Shown piece by piece: positions 1 to 10,792 of a stretch of 29,092 nucleotides of DNA. This stretch comes from Pleurotus ostreatus/Saccharomyces cerevisiae fusant (lineage: Eukaryota > Opisthokonta): assembly GCA_024196135.1 (NCBI GenBank), contig JAMQCK010000311.1, forward strand, positions 1-29,092, read 5' to 3'. Within the stretch, counting starts at the first letter, position 1, and each line of letters begins with the position of its first letter. Under the pieces are notes generated by a model. The model saw only the letters and a list, made by a program, of their open reading frames with translations, had not been told where the DNA came from and did no database searches. The position numbers and the translations under genes are program-made.

Positions 1-185
1 AAGGATATTTGCCTGTGGGATATGCGGGGGAGGGCCGTTACGAAGCGATGGGGAGGAAGTGCACGGAAGGAATTAGCGTTCAAGCCTCGGCCATACTTGT
101 AGGGTCGGAGGATGATGCTCGTAGCGGTTCCCGCGAGTTGAATCTCGACACCAGGCTCGTCGCCGATGAGTGGCTGCTGGGACAT
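1..185 (-). CDS. Atypical kinase-like family protein, N-terminal part, cut by window edge
   Basis: The ATG is at 185-183 and the frame stays open to the window edge, so about 61 N-terminal residues are visible. The start MSQQPLIGDEPGVEIQ and the later blocks ILRPYKY, LNANSFRALPP and RFVTALPR match the N-terminus of the gene at 23525 almost residue for residue. They also match, less closely, the other family members in this window. Only the region before the kinase-like core is present, so nothing can be said about catalysis. The gene lies head-to-tail behind the frameshifted member at 493-1534 with 307 bp between them. A CACGTG site lies 60-65 bp upstream of the ATG. The last visible residues drift from the paralogues, so the start of decay cannot be excluded. 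Confidence 0.75.
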   Translation of the reverse strand, partial: MSQQPLIGDEPGVEIQLAGTATSIILRPYKYGRGLNANSFRALPPHRFVTALPRISHRQIS

Positions 186-492
186 GATGGTTAAATTACA
201 AGAAATGCTGATGCCTTGCCGCGTGTTGTTGAAGGCGTGACGCCCACGTGGGCATCATGTTTGGATGGCCGCGCCTTTGAGGGCGAGCAGCGACGGTGTT
301 CCATATCGCCTCTAGCGGCAATTCAGGTCGATGATGGAACCATGTGGAATGCGATATCGATGCTGCTTCAGGGAACAACGGTGGAGTTGATCATACAGAC
401 AGAGCATGGGTATAGTGTACAATGAGAAAACATAGCATCTACGATAGCGACGTTCATCCATGAACATGCACGGCAGTAGACGTCTGCGCCAT
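186..492. other. Intergenic, promoter side of the edge kinase-like gene
   Basis: This is the gap between the stop of the kinase-like pseudogene and the ATG of the edge gene, both on the minus strand. It holds the palindrome-like block around CACGTG at 245-250. I see no RNA gene or repeat in the rest. Confidence 0.5.
245..250. promoter_or_regulatory. CACGTG (E-box type) site upstream of the edge kinase-like gene
   Basis: CACGTG lies 60-65 bp upstream of the ATG at 185. It sits in a longer near-palindrome reading GCCCACGTGGGC. The same hexamer sits at comparable positions before most other family members here. CACGTG is the core bound by basic helix-loop-helix factors such as Cbf1 and Pho4 in yeasts. 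That such a factor binds here is an inference. Confidence 0.45.
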
Positions 493-1534
493 CTACTGTT
501 CATCGCGGGCCTGAAGGCGTGCATGTCTTGCCTTGTTTTCTTTCGCGCGCTTTAGGCGCTTCTTCAGCTCTTCCTCTTCGAAGAACCTTTCGTTCGCTTC
601 CTGCACTTCAGGGCACGCTTCGGGGCCGAACACTGTAAGGGTATGTGAGCGACGAAGAAAGGCGAGGAGCAGAAACACGCACAAGGGCCCAGACCAAACA
701 ACCCAATGGCCACGCCCAGATCCCGCAGCTCCATGCACCCGAAGACATAGGGATCGGGAGGAGTCTTGTACGCCTTGATCGCCATCCTCGGATGGCACTT
801 ATGTTTTTCTCCTCGCGAGAAGTCGATGATGTAGGGTCGCTGGCGCTCGGTGTCGTACAGGAGATGGCGAAAGTCGGGTTCAACGAGGTCGGTGTGTTCG
901 TAGCCGACGTCGTGTATGGCCTTCATCGCGTACATGATGTCCAGACTATGCAAACTCATGAGCGTCATGCGAGCAATGAAGGCTTCCGTAACACACCGTT
1001 GCTTCTCTCCTTGCTCGCCTGGCCCAATAAACTCTTCCTTGAACGGTACGCCGCCCCACTCCAAGATCGCACAGCCCATCGTTCCGCCCCAAGGGGTCCC
1101 GCACGTCCAAACCCCGTAGTGCTTCGGCACTGCCTTCCCTTGCAGGTGTTTCTCAAGCGCTTGGCGTAGAAGCGCGCCTCTATGCAGAAGTTGCGCAGGT
1201 ATTGGTGGCAGGGCGCGCCCTCTGCGACGTGGAACGCGACCTTGAGGGCAAACCGTTGAGGTGGGATGGCCGGGTCAGATGGTTTCGTCTCTGCAAGAAA
1301 GAGGAGACAGGAGCGCGAGAACCACTCTGTTCCGTATGTGCTGTACTGTTCGTATGTAAGGGCTTCGCCCCGGATTCGGGGCCATGCAGTGCACAGAAAG
1401 TTTGAGGGGAGAATGTGGAAACTGCTCTCGTTGACGCCTTTGAGGTAGACGGGTCGAAGTATGCAGAGTCCTGTCGTGCTCGGCAGCATGACGCCGACGC
1501 CGGTCTCACCATTGATGAGTGGCTGCTTGGCCAT
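493..1534 (-). pseudogene. Atypical kinase-like family member with an internal frameshift
   Basis: The exons read complement(493..632, 683..945, 997..1534), starting MAKQPLINGE. The middle exon is 263 nt, exactly as in the paralogues at 20639 and 22111, and the intron phases (2, then 1) also match. Visible blocks are FALKVAF (VAIK-like lysine), MPKHYGVW, CAILEWGG (hinge), EHTDL (HxD-like), RHLLYD and IIDFS (DFG-like). The spliced length is not a multiple of three. The frame jumps by one between the YAKRL and LQGKAVPKHYG segments, at about 1145-1165, where no intron can fit. This points to a small indel, either a real lesion or an assembly error. The C-terminus is lysine- and glutamate-rich and resembles the tail of the gene at 23525. 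Confidence 0.7.
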
Positions 1535-1587
1535 GGTGGTGGTCGGAGGCGAAGTGGCGATGTGACATAAGCTTCGCGTGGTGGCAT

Positions 1588-1593
1588 CACGTG
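1588..1593. promoter_or_regulatory. CACGTG site upstream of the frameshifted kinase-like gene
   Basis: CACGTG lies 54-59 bp upstream of the ATG at 1534 in the context GGCATCACGTGGGC. It is close in sequence and spacing to the site before the edge gene. The 1535-1820 gap otherwise holds only this promoter and the 3' flank of the neighbouring protease. Confidence 0.4.
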
Positions 1594-1820
1594 GGCGCGC
1601 GGTTCCGCAAGCCGGCAGCTGCCGAAGCAACATCGTCTTGCTGCCGTCTTCGAGGTGCACAATCTCTTTTCCTGGGCAGTGGAAAGGGTCTCTTCGCGGG
1701 AATTCGTCTCGAAGAACCCAGAATCGAGATATTCAGATGCAGCTAATTCACCGTACACTGGCCAATATCCCTATGCAATTTCTCGACAGTTCCATTTCTC
1801 CCCAAATTCTGTCACCGTGT

Positions 1821-3596
1821 TCACTGGTAGTTGACCGTCGCCTTCGTGAAGTTCGTCTCCGCGAAGCCGATCTGCGCGTTGGCGTTGTCGTACACGGAGT
1901 AGAAGCGCTCGAGGAAGGCATAGCCGTTGATGAAGTCGAGGCCCTCGCCAGATGAGCTGCCCAGGTCGGATACGACGAGGTACAAGCTATCCGCCGAGCC
2001 GCCGATCGCCTCGTTCAGCGCCGTCGGCCACAGCTGGGCGTCGGGGATGAGCTCGTAGGTGACCTGAGAAATGATCCAGAGGTGTAAGCAAGTTGCCACG
2101 AGATCCACGTGGAAGACAAGCGTACCCCATTGATATCGAAGAAGAGGCTCTCCAGCGCGTCGAACTGCGAGGCGGAGATGGAGAGCAGGCCCGTGTTACT
2201 GTCCAGCGTGGCGCCAGTGGCGCTGACATACGCGTCGTACGCGTCCGTGGCGAGGTAGAGGAGGGTGGTGCCCGTGTCCGTGATGCCAGCGGTGAGCGGG
2301 AGAATCTCTTGGCTGCCGTATGAGACGGTTTGGTCATATCCTGGGAACGCTGTCAGGCTCGATTAGACAGAAGCCCAGAAAGGACGCACCCCAGTAGTGG
2401 GTTGCGGGCTCGGTGGTCGTCTTCGGGCTGCCAGCGAACGCGGGAACGTCAGCTAGGAGGTTGAGTGGGAGGTATCGGATACGCACAAGACGTTGATGTC
2501 ACCCGTGTACAGCGAGTCGTCGACGCCGCCTGAGAATCATATGAGGATGCAAGACAGCGTTGAGAGGATATGAAGCGCACCGAAGGTGAGGACACCGTTC
2601 TGGACTTCCTCAGAAGTCGTCGGCGCGAACGAGATGCCTACGGACCAATCGCTGATGACACCGTTGTTGTACAGGTTGTCGGTCACGGTTGGAATCTCCT
2701 CGCTCGAGGTCAGCAGCGTTCCTGTCAGCAAGTCAGAATTCAAAGTCTCAGCAGCACTCGAGAGCACAGACTGACCGGAGGTGAGCTCCGTAGGGCCGAT
2801 GCTTCGTTGGCCGACTCATCAGTCGGTGAGTGCGGTAAAGATGTGGAACATCAGCTCACCCAAGGATACCATCGTAAGGGCTGAAGCCGGAGCTGAAGAT
2901 AGGTGTCAGCGCGGTAGCGATGCAGAACGGCAGAAGGGAACTCACGCAAGGAAGGCAGCGCCGATGGATTGCTCGGGAATGACCAGCTCGTCAGTCAAGG
3001 TGACGGTGTCAATGTACTCGAGCCCTGCATCACCCGTCAGAGACCATGGCGGTTGCGTTGAAATTGGCAAGGAACTCACCGATGAAAAATCCAGACCCGT
3101 AAGTGACCTGAACGATGTCCCCAGTCGACTGCGAAGAGCTCGTCGGCTCGTACGCTGTCACCGCACCGACCTGGGCAATGACCATCAGACCTCGCTACAC
3201 CTCGCCTCAGACCACGACTTACCCAGGTGTTCGAACTTCCCGTATCGACAATCAAGTTGTCTTCCCGTCAGGTCAGCTGAGCCCGTCGTCCGTCCATCGC
3301 GCGCAGCACTCACACGTCGTAGGCGGCGACCCCACGCCCACCTCCGCAATATAGATAACCGCCTCGTTGATAACGGGCTCAGACAGGTTCGCCGCAGCGA
3401 CCGTTCCCGGGCTCCTCAGAGCCTTCGTCTTCAGCGCCTGCGCGCGCTCCCGTCCAGACGCGACAAGCTGGTGCCCACTGGTCACATTGAGTTCCTTGAG
3501 CAGCGACACGGAGACCGGCGCGCGTGGGATGATGACCGGAGTGGCGCTGGCGGCGAGCGCGAGGAGGAGCGAGCTGAGGAAGCTGAGGGCGACCAT
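1821..3596 (-). CDS. Secreted aspartic protease (family A1, polyporopepsin-like), copy 1
   Basis: Pepsin-type endopeptidase, secreted and made as a zymogen. The eleven exons, written as complement, are 1821..2063, 2126..2340, 2390..2427, 2487..2529, 2581..2721, 2776..2801, 2860..2892, 2946..3024, 3080..3170, 3223..3260 and 3314..3596. They give 409 residues. The start MVALSFLSSLLLALAAS is a signal peptide, followed by a propeptide of about 60 residues. The catalytic motifs are IVDTGSSNTW (Asp100) and ITDTGTT (Asp279), with a flap tyrosine in VTYGSGFF and the family block YDGILGIGP. The C-terminal GLDFINGYAFLERFYSVYD is typical of fungal A1 enzymes. The 54-nt intron at 2722-2775 has no in-frame stop and is easy to miss. 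Removing it gives the expected join between ELTSG and TLLTSS. It lies tandem to a paralogue at 4613-6401. Confidence 0.92.
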
Positions 3597-3665
3597 GACT
3601 CGGAGGTGGTCTCGCTGGTCCCGGTAGGAGGAGTGAGCCCAGAGAGTGCGGGTGAGCGCACTCGA

Positions 3666-3679
3666 GTTATATAGGTGAC
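3666..3679 (-). promoter_or_regulatory. TATA block of protease copy 1
   Basis: The plus-strand block GTTATATAGGTGAC reads as a TATA box on the minus strand and begins 70 bp upstream of the ATG. The same block, with one base changed, lies exactly 70 bp upstream of the other protease ATG. Confidence 0.65.
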
Positions 3680-4085
3680 CTCCCAGAGCGTCATGCTCGC
3701 GATGTGCTTCTTAAGTGGCGTAGGGATTCCTATGTCGAAGCGCCGTAGGGTTCCTTGCTGGCGTGAGCCTCTGCATGTCAGGCCACAGCTGTGGGTATAA
3801 AGTAGCTGATGAGTCCGACCGTGCGTACCTGCGGCGATGGGAGACGCTCGACATTAGTGCCTGTGCATAAGGACTATTATTCGTGCTTACCTATACCTCA
3901 GCACGCAGAAGCAGGGGTCGCAACGCCGCGTACCGGTCTAGTACCCTCGCACGCCGGCGCAATACCCTTGCGCACTGCTGCATCCCTTTCCACCAAGAAG
4001 GACAACATTTGCTCTGCGTTCCTATCACCGCGCACCACGCATTTGAATGTCCCGATGACGCACATATTTTCGCATGCTCTGGTGG

Positions 4086-4152
4086 CCGCGAGCTTCGCAT
4101 ATACCAGTGACCCGCGAGCTTCGTATGTACCTGTTGGTGACCGCGAGCTGAG
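4086..4152. repeat. Short degenerate tandem repeat, about 2.4 copies of 25-29 bp
   Basis: CCGCGAGCTTCGCATATACC is followed by CCGCGAGCTTCGTATGTACC, which is then followed by a third partial CCGCGAGCTGAG. Each unit is preceded by a TGA or TGAC spacer. It lies in the intergenic region between the proteases. Confidence 0.6.
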
Positions 4153-4392
4153 AATGTCGGAAGAACGCGATAGCAAAGATAGCGGAAGAGGTCTAGAAGA
4201 GCGATTCGAGGTGAGGTGAATTGAATCATGCAGCATCCCGACTGGGGAGGTGGGGCAAATCCAGCAGTATATGCCGCGAAGCGCAATGGTGACGCGAGTT
4301 GGGGTGGTCGTGAAGGGCTTGGCGAAGATACCTATGTTCTAATGGGGACAACGCGTTACGACTCCTAATGGGGCTCAATACGCGAACCATAA

Positions 4393-4419
4393 CGCGCCCA
4401 CGTGCAGTGACTGGGCGCG
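4393..4419. repeat. 8-bp perfect inverted repeat (CGCGCCCA / TGGGCGCG)
   Basis: Stem arms lie at 4393-4400 and 4412-4419 with an 11-nt loop. The element is about 195 bp beyond the stop of protease copy 2. It could be a 3' end structure or a dyad binding site, and chance is also possible at this GC content. Confidence 0.4.
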
Positions 4420-4612
4420 GGTTTGAGGAACAAGGCATCTGAGCGAGGTGCGCTCATCAAAGGGAAATCACAGTCCTAATGCATTCCGAGATCAAATGAG
4501 CGATATGGTATGAAAAAGAACGATGTCAACGATCCGACAAGTTCAAGGGGCGTACGAATGATCAGGAGCAACGAGCGACTGTACGACATTGATATCGAGG
4601 TGCATGCCACGT

Positions 4613-6401
4613 TTACAGCGCGCTGTTCACCACAGCGTTTGTGTACTTCGTCGTAGCGAAGCCCATCGCGGGATCTTGGCCATTGCATCCGCTATCGTAG
4701 AACGAGTAGAAACGCTCGAGGAACGCATAACCGTTGATGAAGGCCAGGCCTTGTGACTCGGAAGAGTTGCTGCCCGTGTCCGCAAAGACGAGGTAGTACC
4801 CATCGGGCGACCCACCGATCTCGGTATTGTACGACCTCGGCCACAGCTGCGCGTCCGGGATGAGGTCGTAGTCCTCCTGTAAAAACATTATCAGCAACGC
4901 GTCGTATAGTAAAGCACATCTCCAAATGCAACCGCACCCCGGCAATATTGAAGGACAGGCTCTGCATCTGAGCGAATTTCTCCGGAGTCACAGTGAGAAG
5001 GCCTGTGCTGTTGTCGTATGTGGCCCCCGTGGCGTCCCTGTACTTCGCATACGCGTCCGAAGGGAGATAGATGAGCGTGGTGCCGGTGTCCGCGATCCCG
5101 GCCGTCTTCGAAAGGATTTGGACGCCGCCGTAGGAGACCGACTGGTCATAGCCTACAGAAACTTCGTCAGTTCTGATGCAAGAAAGCGATACGAGTCAAG
5201 CATTACCCCAATATTTGCTGGCAGGTGCGGTGGTAGTCTTTGGGCTGTCAGATGGGAACGTCAGATCAGCGATAGATCCTAGGAGACCGTCTTCATCTGT
5301 ACGCACAAAGTCCGCAAGCTACCAGGCGCATATAGCGAGCTGTCGGTACCGCCTGTGCATCGCATAAGAGGGCGCCGATGGCATCCATCTTCGGACATTC
5401 GTACCGAATGTGAGAACGCCTCCCGGTGAATCCGAGCTCACCGGAGCGAAATAAACGCCCAGAGCCTTTTTCTGTATGGTCTTTTGTTCGAAGAGATTAT
5501 CCGTCACGGTCGGAATCGTATCGTTCGACTCAATAACAAGCGTTCCTATCGTAAGATTAGCATATAAGCACGTTGGAAGGAGGATACATCCCACCTTGGG
5601 TCAAATCCGTTGGGCCCAAACTACATTGAAACTCGTCAGGAAAGGTAGCGCGCACACAATAGGAATCTGTTACCCAAGAATGCCGTCGAAAGGGTCTATT
5701 CCTTGCCTAATGTTTACTTGAGTGGCAGTGACGAGGGCATTTCGATAGAATGGACTCACTGAAGGAAAGCAGCACCGATGGACTGATTATTGATGACCAG
5801 CTGATTTGAGAGCGTCACCCTGTCAAGGTATTCCTGACCTGCGCTTGGGGGTAAGAGGCCCTCTTAATCGAAATTTAGCAAGCACTCACCCACGAAGAAA
5901 CCGGAGCCATATTGGACAATGACAAAATCACCCGTGTCGCGAGAAGTATCACTCGGGCTGTACGCTTTCACGGCGCCGACCTGGCGTAAGCGCATCAGCT
6001 AGACACCCAAAACCAAGGGTAGCACGCTCACCCAGGTATTGGAGCTGCCAGTGTCCACGATAAGATTGTCTAAGATATCTCGCCATCAGCCGTGCATCAT
6101 ATCGACTACGGTGAATCTGCTTACAGGAATTCCCGGCAGAGCCCACTCCAACGCTAGCGGTATAGATGACGGCCTGGTTGAGGACGGGGACGTTGGAGGA
6201 GTGATGACCTTTGCCATGCCCAGCAGCCTGGAGGGCCTGTGCACGCTGCCGGCCGGCTGAGACCATCTCCTGGCCATTCATGGCGTTGCGTTGCAGGGTC
6301 AGAGGCAAGGTGGCCGTACCATCCGCACGCGGCTCAACCACAGGGCTGGCCACGACAGTGACCGCCAGAAGAAGAAGACAGTAGAGACGAGAAGAAAACA
6401 T
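4613..6401 (-). CDS. Secreted aspartic protease (family A1, polyporopepsin-like), copy 2
   Basis: Same enzyme class as its neighbour. The exons, written as complement, are 4613..4876, 4938..5152, 5207..5244, 5307..5352, 5405..5545, 5595..5620, 5674..5706, 5760..5838, 5890..5980, 6032..6069 and 6125..6401, giving 415 residues. Eight of the nine internal exons have exactly the same length as in copy 1 (38, 91, 79, 33, 26, 141, 38 and 215 nt). The ninth differs by one codon. This shows tandem duplication after the intron pattern was fixed. MFSSRLYCLLLLAVTVVAS is a signal peptide. The catalytic motifs are IVDTGSSNTW (Asp98) and IADTGTT (Asp278). Copy 2 has a small insertion with one cysteine (SGCNGQDP) near the C-terminus. 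The proteins differ widely outside the motifs, so the duplication is not recent. Confidence 0.92.
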
Positions 6402-7552
6402 GCTGAAGGGAGTGACCAGGTTCTGCTGCGCCGAGAGGAGAGCCTGAGCAATACGGGCGAACGCACATCTGTTATATAGGCGACTTCGTCGCCTGCGAGG
6501 TCAAAGTGCATCCTGTAAGCGATGGGTATCCCGCCGGAGTAGCATTTCGTCTGTACACCTACCAAGAGTAGGACTTGCTAACACTCGACCTACCTGAGCT
6601 GGAACAGCGACTTGTAGACTTAGGGTGGTAGGATGGTCCCAGTTTACGCGATTGCGGTGTAATTTGAGGCGGAGAAATGCCTCAAGTCGATGCTACATCT
6701 TCCACCAACGGAGACACCGCCGATTGTAGTTGCGGAAACTGTGTAATCGGTTGCGGATCGCAACGCAGCGCATGCGGGTGAAGGGCCCAAAACAGCCCCA
6801 GTGCTCGTTGTCGTCCGTCACAAAGCCGCTTTAGCTTGCATTGTTACAATCAGTTGGAGCTTCAGACAGAGAGAGTAGTCTGGAAAGCATCCGGAACGCT
6901 CGTGCCAGCGTTCTTGCAGAACGAGATGACTGTCTTGTCCAAGGACTCTTCGGGCCCAAATCTGGCGCAAACGCGAATCGTCACGCTGGCACGTGATGTG
7001 ACTTCTCGCGTTTTCCACTTCCCCCCGTCCGAAAAATGTTCACAGAAAATATACTGATAACAGCGGCAGTGATAGTCCTACCAGCCGCGAAATATGCGAG
7101 AACATATGGGCATATAACATGAAACAACCACAAGGTACTAACGGGGAGCGGTAACCAGCTACAGCGGTACACAGGCAAGTGCGACAACGGTATACCCACA
7201 GCGAACGAACGGTACACCAACTTGAACAAGGAGAGGGCGCAGTATACAGCCTACACTCGACAGCAAAGGATAGCGACAGATAGCCTACACCACTCTGCAT
7301 GCCGCGTACACAACAACAGAACGACCGGAAGCCAACCAATGATGAGAACATGTTAAATGCGGGGAGGAGAGGGAGGAACGAAGAGGAGAGGTCGCCATAA
7401 CAAGACCAGAGCGAGGATGCAGGCAGAATACATACGGGTTAATATAGTACAACGAGCGTCCCAAACGTTAGGGGCACTCCTTCGTGTCGGCCAGCGTCCG
7501 CATAATAGTCATATCGTGTCCGAATCGAGCGCAAGCGAGGACCCGCCTGGCA
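6402..7552. other. Intergenic: protease copy 2 promoter and forkhead gene 3' flank
   Basis: This holds the TATA block of protease copy 2 at its left end and the 3' untranslated side of the forkhead gene at its right end. A cysteine-rich open frame around 7040-7351 has no homology that I recognise. No RNA gene was seen. Confidence 0.45.
6471..6484 (-). promoter_or_regulatory. TATA block of protease copy 2
   Basis: GTTATATAGGCGAC on the plus strand begins 70 bp upstream of the ATG, matching copy 1 in sequence and spacing. A small hairpin, GGCGAC-TTC-GTCGCC (6479-6493), overlaps its upstream edge. Confidence 0.65.
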
Positions 7553-10393
7553 CTAGTAGTACCGCGGGCCCGCCGTCCCGGGACTCGTATCCAGCGCCCC
7601 CGGGCTGTCATACAACAAGTGACTCCTGCCCTTCCCAAAGAACCCGCCAGGGCTATCCCCCATCCCCCGCAACGCGCTCCGCCTGACCTCCTCGTCCAAC
7701 AGCGCGCTCGTGTCGTAGTCGTCGAGCACCAAGCGCCCATTGGGCGTCCTGAACGGCGACATGCCCGGGTACCCGCGCGTCGGCGTGCGGTACGGCGACG
7801 TGTGCGGCCACAGGTTCGCGAGCGTCACCGACTTGCGCGGGGGCGTGACCATGCGGCGCGGCGGGGTCGTTTGGCGCGCGGTGCCGTTGGGCGGGCTGCG
7901 CATGTGCGAGGAGCTCTGGCCGGCCATCGGGTGATCGAGGTGCGACTTGTAGTGCTCGAGGCTGGTGACGGGGCTCATCTGCGAGAGGGGGGAGCGACCA
8001 CCAGAGGGAGAGTATTGCAGGCTGCGTTTGCGCGCTTGGCGGGGAGGAGGCGTCGATGGTGGTCCGGGGCTGACCGAGCGGCGAAGAACATGCACACGGG
8101 TGCTCTCCGAGTGCCGATAGCCGGGGCTGCTGGGCGACCGTATGGGAGGTAGAGGGCGCGGGTCCTGCGATGGGTCAATACTGGTGATGAGAGTCATAGC
8201 AAAAGAGCTCACATCAAGTATATCGATCAAGTCGTTCAAGCTCAGCCGCTTGCCAGGCAAGCGACTACTTGACGAGCTACTCGAGCTTCCCGCCGAAGGA
8301 GGCCGCGCTGCATCCAGCATGATGCCAGGCTGCAACGCGCTTGAACTACTCCGCGAGCGCGAGTACAGTGGCGCAGCGTGCATCAGACCGTCAGAGGTCA
8401 TATCGCTATCAGGCGGAAGCTCGATGTCAAGTTCCGTGCCAGTGACGGTGTCGTTACTACTGCGATGCTTGTTGCTCGAATAGTCATCATCGTCCTCCGC
8501 CGCACTGAAGTCCGCATCGCTGGAGGGCGGCATTGACGAGGGCGGGCTGGACGAGCTGTGATTCGGCGTGAGGGCGGGTACGGATGGCAGGGAGGATATC
8601 GAGCCCGTCGAGCGCGGAGGGCGACGTCGCATGGCAGGAGGTTCCACCGGCGAGCCGTCGTCCAGATCCCCATCCTGTTCGCCATGTTCCGATCCGTTCT
8701 GCGATGCAGGGAACGAGCTCGAAGACGAGGCAGCGGCGACAGCACTCATCGCCACCCTTTGGAAGTTCGACGTCGCCGGGAGCGGCGGGAAGATGATACC
8801 CGGAGGCTGCTCCGTCGCCGTATAGTACGGCTGATGATGTGTCGCTGGGCGAGTCGGCGGGAAGAGCGGTTGAGCATGCAGCGTGGGCGCAGGTGCCGGT
8901 GACGGTGGGCTATCCAGCGCTGGCCTCGCCTTCTTCGATGCCCTCTCAACGACAGCAGCGTCCTCATCGTCCGCTGCGCGTTTCCTCCTATTGCTACGGC
9001 TCGGCTCCTTCACGTTGGCATCCTTGCACTTGTGCTTCTTGAACCCGCCACCCTCGAAGCACTCCAGGTCCTGGTCCCATATCGCCCAGAGGCTCCTGCC
9101 GACTGATCGATCGCGCGGAACCTTGCGGAACACAACGGTCGTGCTCAGCACATGCCGGATGCTGTTCATCCACGTCGTCTCGCCGCGCTTGAAGTACGGG
9201 TACACGATGGTGATCCAATCGTAAATCTCCTGCAGGGTCAAGCGGTGCTCCGGCGAGGATAGAATTGCTTGGCCGATGATAGCTGCGTACGAGCGCTCGG
9301 GCTTAAAGGGAGAATAGGGACCAGGTGGCAGCTTGAACGGCATCGCCTCGTTGTCAGTCTCCTGCGACGGTGACCCGTTTGCAGGCCCTCCAGGCGATGA
9401 GACCAAGTTAACAATGCCATGGGCGGGGGAGGATTGAGGCGACGCTTGTGGAGGGGAAGACGGCGGGAAGCTATTTGACGAGAACGTGGTGTCCCTAGGC
9501 AGGGTGCGGTTTGCTTGAGGTGTTACAGGCTGTGCGCCAGAGCCTCCGGCGGCAGGGTATGGCAAGGGTAAGTAACGCGGGTACGCCAAGTAAGGGTTAT
9601 AGGAGGCCGACGAGGATGGAGGCTGGGAAGACTTCGCGGGAGCTGTTGACGCGATGGAGGTCGCGCTTGATGTCGAGGCAGGGGCCGTCTATGGTAGTCA
9701 ACCGTCACTCCAGCACTAATTCGGGAATGCGCATTCCACGTACCATCGTCCGCGCAGACGCCTTCATTGGCTCGACTAGGGTGTGTTCTCTGTAATATTT
9801 ACTCATAGAGGGTGTTAATAGTGACGCGCTCATCTGAATAAAGAATCAGAGCGATTCATATCCAGTGTATCTACACTCACCTGATTGGCGTTATCTGTCG
9901 ATCTGCTTGCCTGTGGTTGGACGCTGACCCCCCGTGACGATGCCACGCTAGCTGCCCGTGACGCGCTAGGGGTGGGCGAAGGAGGATGGCCCATCGGCGC
10001 GCGGCCGCTCGCCTTCTCCTTGCGCTTCTTCTCCCGCCGGCTCTGGTTCTGCCGCTCGATGACCGCTTCCATGGACAGCGGCACGGTCGCATCACGAGGC
10101 TCGGCCTTCACTGGGGTCGCGGGGGGCGACGCGTCCCGACCGGTCATCGAGCTCGCGCGGGATATCGGGCGCGCGTAGGCAGACTGCGAGCGGCTCAGGC
10201 GCGTGCAGGGCTGGGTTTCGGAGGTGGGAGCGGTCACAGAGGGGACGACGTCGGCACCTCGTGCGCCGTCGTTGTCGAGGAATTGGCGCATTTGGCGGCT
10301 GCGCTTGTCGAGGTCGTCACGCGTCATGCCGAGCGTCTTGAGAAGTTGGTCAATGGGGGAGAGCTCCGGTGCTGGTTGCGCTGTCTCCGCCAT
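7553..10393 (-). CDS. Forkhead-box transcription factor, 912 residues
   Basis: Nuclear DNA-binding regulator. The exons are complement(7553..9688, 9744..9833, 9881..10393). Both introns (47 and 55 nt) are phase 0, and together they join what look like two separate open frames. The start MAETAQPAPELSPID is the first in-frame ATG. The forkhead domain is at about residues 330-412: SYAAIIGQAIL, then RLTLQEIYDWI, then WMNSIRHVLS in the recognition helix, then WAIWD. A basic NRRKRAADD segment follows. The rest is low-complexity Ser/Pro-rich sequence, with repeated SP and TP sites near the C-terminus that could be CDK targets (inference). The helix reads RHVLS where most forkhead proteins have RHNLS. 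An N-terminal helix (IDQLLKTLGMTRDDLD) and a basic RREKKRKEK segment lie ahead of the domain. Confidence 0.85.
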
Positions 10394-10792
10394 CTTCGAG
10401 GGCTCTGGGTGTACTATGCGAGCGTCGCGGATCGGGTGCGGGTAGATGCGACGCGCTTCGCCGCCGGAGAAAATTTGTGGGTGGCGGACGATCTGTATCG
10501 CCTGAGAGCTGCGTAATGCAGAGAGGGATAGGAACAGTGGGGAAGGCAGGGGGTTTGCGAGAAAACGATATGATGGTCGGAGCGAAGACTTGAAGAATTC
10601 ATCTGCCTCGTTCCCTCGTGAAATTCCTTCCTTTTTCGGCGCGCCTCGTGTCTCCCTCCTCAAATCATGCTAGCCATCTCAACATCAGCGATTTAGCACT
10701 TTATAGGTGTGTTGCGTGCTCTCATTGACATATGCAAAGTCCCTAGATATCCTACTCGAATTCACAAACCCCCAAACCACTTGCAAACCGCC
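10394..10792. other. Intergenic: forkhead promoter and ligase IV 3' flank
   Basis: This lies between the ligase stop and the forkhead ATG, both on the minus strand. The forkhead reading frame stays open upstream to about 10663, but it has no ATG there, so it is treated as leader. No repeat or RNA gene was seen. Confidence 0.45.

Larger units (their letters stand above)
3597..4612. other. Intergenic region between the two protease genes
   Basis: This is the promoter of protease copy 1 plus the 3' flank of copy 2. It contains the TATA block, a short degenerate direct repeat (GTAGGG followed by A/T-TCCT, near 3719 and 3744), a 25-29 bp tandem repeat and a GC hairpin. The open frames in this stretch have no recognisable protein character. 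Confidence 0.5.

Noticed and set aside
645..1169. Long plus-strand open frame across the kinase-like pseudogene
   Set aside because: It is antisense to exons with clear family motifs and exact exon sizes. The frame is a shadow of codon bias.
3809..4219. 136-residue plus-strand open frame between the protease genes, with a TATAAA near 3797
   Set aside because: The composition has no protein character, the frame includes the intergenic repeat, and there is no homology that I recognise.
7040..7351. Cysteine-rich open frame on the minus strand downstream of the forkhead gene
   Set aside because: It has no ATG-led domain structure, signal peptide logic or splice context, and it lies where the 3' flank of the forkhead gene is expected.
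9830..10663. Separate 277-residue gene upstream of the forkhead frame
   Set aside because: A good donor at 9880 and a phase-0 intron join it to the forkhead exons. Its apparent C-terminus is intron sequence, and the frame upstream of 10393 has no ATG.
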